DNA from: Desulfobacteraceae bacterium
GTDB taxonomy: Bacteria > Desulfobacterota > Desulfobacteria > Desulfobacterales > UBA5616
DNA: 64,000 nucleotides
Reading direction: 5' to 3'
Assembly (NCBI GenBank): GCA_013791935.1
Contig: VMSV01000196.1
Span: 1-64,000, forward strand
Shown: in pieces, positions 61,535 to 64,000 of the stretch
Numbering within the stretch: the stretch's first letter is position 1
How the letters are laid out: every line of letters begins with the position of its first letter
Notes under the pieces: model-generated
What the model was told of the DNA's origin: nothing
Seen by the model: only the letters and a program-made list of their open reading frames with translations
The model's database searches: none
Made by a program: the position numbers and the translations under genes

Positions 61535-64000
61535 ATGAAGGCAATCCATAGATCTCAGAAAACCCCGCAGCGTGGCCTGCCTGCCCTGGTTGTTTTGGCA
61601 AGTATTCTCGCTGCTGGCGTTTTTTTCATAGGGTGGGTAGCCGCCCATAAAGATAAGGTGTTAAGGGAGAATTACCTTTTCCAGACACAGCTTATTGGCA
61701 AAGCCATAGACCTGGATATGATTCGCACCCTTTCGGGAAGCCCTACAGATCTTTCTTCCAAACAATACCTCAAGCTTAAGGATCAACTCGCCCGGGCCAA
61801 AACCATCAATGGAGATTGCCGGTTCCTTTATCTCATGGGGAAAAGGGAAAACGGCGAGGTGTTTTTTTTTGCAGACAGCGAACCCCAAGGGTCGGAGGAC
61901 GAATCCCCGGCGGGTCAGATTTACCATGAGGTCTCACCCCAATTTTCAGCCGTGTTAAATCAAAAGATCGCTTTGACAGAAGGCCCTGTCACAGACCACT
62001 GGGGAACATGGATCAGCGCTCTGGTTCCCTTGCTGGATCCTAAAACCCATGACCTGGTGGCGGTTCTGGGGATGGATTTTTCCGCCAGGGATTTCAGGAA
62101 AACCCTTTTCTCAGCCGCACTTCCCCCTTTTCTGGCCACCCTTTTTGCCCTGGTCGTCCTGATTTTCGGCTCATTGCTTATTCACCAATTCGCTCGTCAT
62201 GGCCGTGCATTGGCTTTTTATCCCGGGGATTCCAGGTTGATTTTCATCATCGTGGTGACCGGATTTTTTCTCAGTGGTTCTTCCGCCTGGATTATTCATG
62301 AAAAAGTTGCCCGCTCTCGATGCAATACATTTCAGAAATTGGCCATGGAAAGAACCGAAGCCATTGCCACGGCATTGGACACCCTGCTTGATCTGGAACT
62401 GGAGGCTCTGGCTCGTTTCTATGAAGCCAGTGATTCCGTGAGTCCGGAAGCGTTTTCCAGTTACACGGATTTTATTTTGAAGAATCCTGCAATCCAGGCC
62501 TTGGAGTGGGTTGAACCCGTGACCGATGCCCAAAAGGCAAACTTCCAGGCTCGGCAACGGGCCGAAGGACAGGCCGGGTTTTCCCTGTGGGAAAGGAACG
62601 GGGACGGGGTATCCCGGCCTGCAACGGGAAGAAACCTATACTACCCCGTTGTTCGGATCTCTCCCCGGACGGGCAATGAGGAAATTCTGGGCTTTGACCA
62701 GGGGTCTGATTTTTTGCGGCGAAAGGTCCTGGAAGAATCCATGGAAACCGGGCTTCCCGAATGCAGTGAATTCATACCCCTTATCCAGGAAGAGACTCCC
62801 ACACAAGCCCTTCTGGTTTGTCGGCCTGTTTTCAGTCCGGAATCGGGCTCAAATCTCAAGGGATTTGCCGTGGGCGTTTTGAGGATTGAGTATCTTCTGA
62901 AAATCGCTCTTCAGGATGATGATATGATCTTCAACTTGGTTCCTGAAACCAGGCTTGCGGTATTGCAAGACTCACAAGACAGCGATCTCCCATCCCCTTC
63001 TGAATTTTCCATCCTTCGGCCTGTTTTTATATTTAATAAGGTCTTTTTTCTATCCGCCACGGCCGGACCGGGGTTTAAAAGGCTATATCCAGTACGGGGG
63101 CCTTTCCCGGCGGCTTTCGGAGGAATTGTTTTCACCCTCCTCACAGCAACGATGGCTGGAATGATTCTGCGTAAGCGAGGGCAATTGGAAGAAATGGTCT
63201 TTGAAAGCACCGAAAAGCTCGATGAGGCGGAAAATAGAATTGATCTGGCCATCCATGGCGCGGACCTGGGCATCTGGGATTGGGATATTGAAACCAGCGA
63301 ACTGGTTTTCAATGAACTCTGGGCGGAAAAACTCGGGTACAACGCACAAGAGATTCGGCAGACGCTTTTTGACTGGGAAAAATCCGTTCCACCGGAGGAT
63401 TTGCCCCTTGTGATTCAAGCCATGACCCAATACCTGGAAGGAAACTCGGAATTTTTTGAAATGGAGCATCGGTTGATTCCCAAGTCCGGCTCTTCCGTCT
63501 GGGTTCTGGTCCGGGGGCGCACCATAAAAAAGAACGATCAAGGAAAACCCCTTCGAATCTGCGGAACCTATCTGGATATCACCCAACGCAAACAGGCTGA
63601 AGAAGATCGGGAGAGCCTCCAATCTCAACTGATCCAGGCACAGAAGATGGAGGCTGTGGGCCGTCTGGCCGGCGGGGTTGCCCACGACTTGAACAACATG
63701 CTTTCCCCCATAATCGGTTATGGTGAAATGCTGGTTGAAGATCCTGTCCTGGGGGATGATCAAAAGGAATTTGTAAAAGCCATTCTCAGTGCAGGATTTC
63801 GGGCCAGGGACATGGTTCGCCAGTTGCTGGCCTTTGGGCGGAAACAGACCCTTGAATTCAAGCTCATTAACATGAATAAGACCATTGAAAAATTTGAAAA
63901 GCTTCTCAGGCGTGCCATTGCCGAAAACATCGATCTTCAGATCGTTTTGTCTTCCGTTATTCAGGCTGTGAAAGCAGATCAGGGGCAAATAGAGCAGGTG
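61535..64000 (+). CDS. CHASE/PAS sensor histidine kinase (3' end outside window)
   Basis: A single frame is open from the ATG at 61535 to the edge of the window (822 residues, no stop). Two membrane helices (about 16-34 and 188-214) bound a first sensor; a third (about 230-252) leads into a CHASE domain (about 275-480) and a fourth helix near 520-545. Then come a PAS domain with DLGIWDWDIETS, a PAC ending ICGTYLDITQRKQAEE, and HisKA with the acceptor in GGVAHDLNNML. The HATPase starts at the edge. The HisKA block closely resembles that of the hybrid kinase ending at 42753, so the two are paralogues. Other frames here are shadows. Confidence 0.9.
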   Translation, partial: MKAIHRSQKTPQRGLPALVVLASILAAGVFFIGWVAAHKDKVLRENYLFQTQLIGKAIDLDMIRTLSGSPTDLSSKQYLKLKDQLARAKTINGDCRFLYLMGKRENGEVFFFADSEPQGSEDESPAGQIYHEVSPQFSAVLNQKIALTEGPVTDHWGTWISALVPLLDPKTHDLVAVLGMDFSARDFRKTLFSAALPPFLATLFALVVLIFGSLLIHQFARHGRALAFYPGDSRLIFIIVVTGFFLSGSSAWIIHEKVARSRCNTFQKLAMERTEAIATALDTLLDLELEALARFYEASDSVSPEAFSSYTDFILKNPAIQALEWVEPVTDAQKANFQARQRAEGQAGFSLWERNGDGVSRPATGRNLYYPVVRISPRTGNEEILGFDQGSDFLRRKVLEESMETGLPECSEFIPLIQEETPTQALLVCRPVFSPESGSNLKGFAVGVLRIEYLLKIALQDDDMIFNLVPETRLAVLQDSQDSDLPSPSEFSILRPVFIFNKVFFLSATAGPGFKRLYPVRGPFPAAFGGIVFTLLTATMAGMILRKRGQLEEMVFESTEKLDEAENRIDLAIHGADLGIWDWDIETSELVFNELWAEKLGYNAQEIRQTLFDWEKSVPPEDLPLVIQAMTQYLEGNSEFFEMEHRLIPKSGSSVWVLVRGRTIKKNDQGKPLRICGTYLDITQRKQAEEDRESLQSQLIQAQKMEAVGRLAGGVAHDLNNMLSPIIGYGEMLVEDPVLGDDQKEFVKAILSAGFRARDMVRQLLAFGRKQTLEFKLINMNKTIEKFEKLLRRAIAENIDLQIVLSSVIQAVKADQGQIEQV

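Noticed and set aside
1-64000. CRISPR array
   Set aside because: No regularly spaced repeats of the right length and no cas genes were seen.

Overview
ORGANISM. No marker gene settles the species. A CISM molybdopterin oxidoreductase with its four-cluster ferredoxin, acyl-CoA dehydrogenases, large PAS and CHASE sensor kinases, a methyl-accepting chemotaxis protein, about 50 percent GC in the backbone and tRNA sequences of familiar type all suggest a Desulfobacterota (Desulfobacterales-like) bacterium. This is inference. LAYOUT 1: 1-19311. After the end of a Sua5/TsaC gene lies tRNA-Leu(CAA), with a textbook promoter and a terminator. An integrated element of about 18.9 kb occupies its 3' end. 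The last 60 bases of the tRNA (406-465) recur at 19252-19311 as attR, next to a leftward tyrosine recombinase. The right half looks like a phage satellite of the P4 type: integrase, a TTGCAA operator array, an AlpA-like protein, a zinc-ribbon HTH protein, a D5/P4-type primase-helicase, a putative origin of GGTGAC iterons around an AT-rich core, a coiled-coil protein and an S49 (SppA-like) protease. The left half is AT-rich cargo: a Ser/Thr kinase, two integron attC sites without an integron integrase (one split by a group II intron relic), small membrane proteins, a radical SAM enzyme, and a tight operon of adenine methyltransferase, HAD phosphatase and a second large adenine methyltransferase. 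The cargo half is my main candidate for an undescribed system. LAYOUT 2: 19312-31100. A second accessory stretch holds a stump of another integrase, three toxin-antitoxin modules in a row (TacAT, AbrB/PIN, BrnTA), an orphan tRNA-Phe 3' half, a membrane protein with a winged-helix regulator, a methyltransferase, a zinc-ribbon TPR protein and a complete Wadjet-like jetABCD operon (SMC-type plasmid defence). LAYOUT 3: 31104-36466. An amidase is followed by a leftward four-gene cluster: a CMP-sialate-synthetase-like cytidylyltransferase, a TIM-barrel (U32-like) protein, a ComB-like phosphatase and a GT29 sialyltransferase-like enzyme. Together they suggest synthesis and transfer of a CMP-activated acidic sugar or related unit. 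LAYOUT 4: 36467-64000. This part looks like ordinary chromosome: GIY-YIG protein, NAD(P)H oxidoreductase, acyl-CoA dehydrogenase and a giant hybrid histidine kinase in one run; mgtE; a DUF4412-like protein; two tandem OFA-type MFS transporters; a patatin; a degenerate GGDEF protein; a Blc lipocalin; a DapF homologue in which both catalytic cysteines are serine; an MCP; an FMN protein with a second acyl-CoA dehydrogenase; an operon of carboxylesterase, molybdopterin oxidoreductase, ferredoxin and a SecD-like small protein; and a CHASE/PAS histidine kinase that runs off the right edge.
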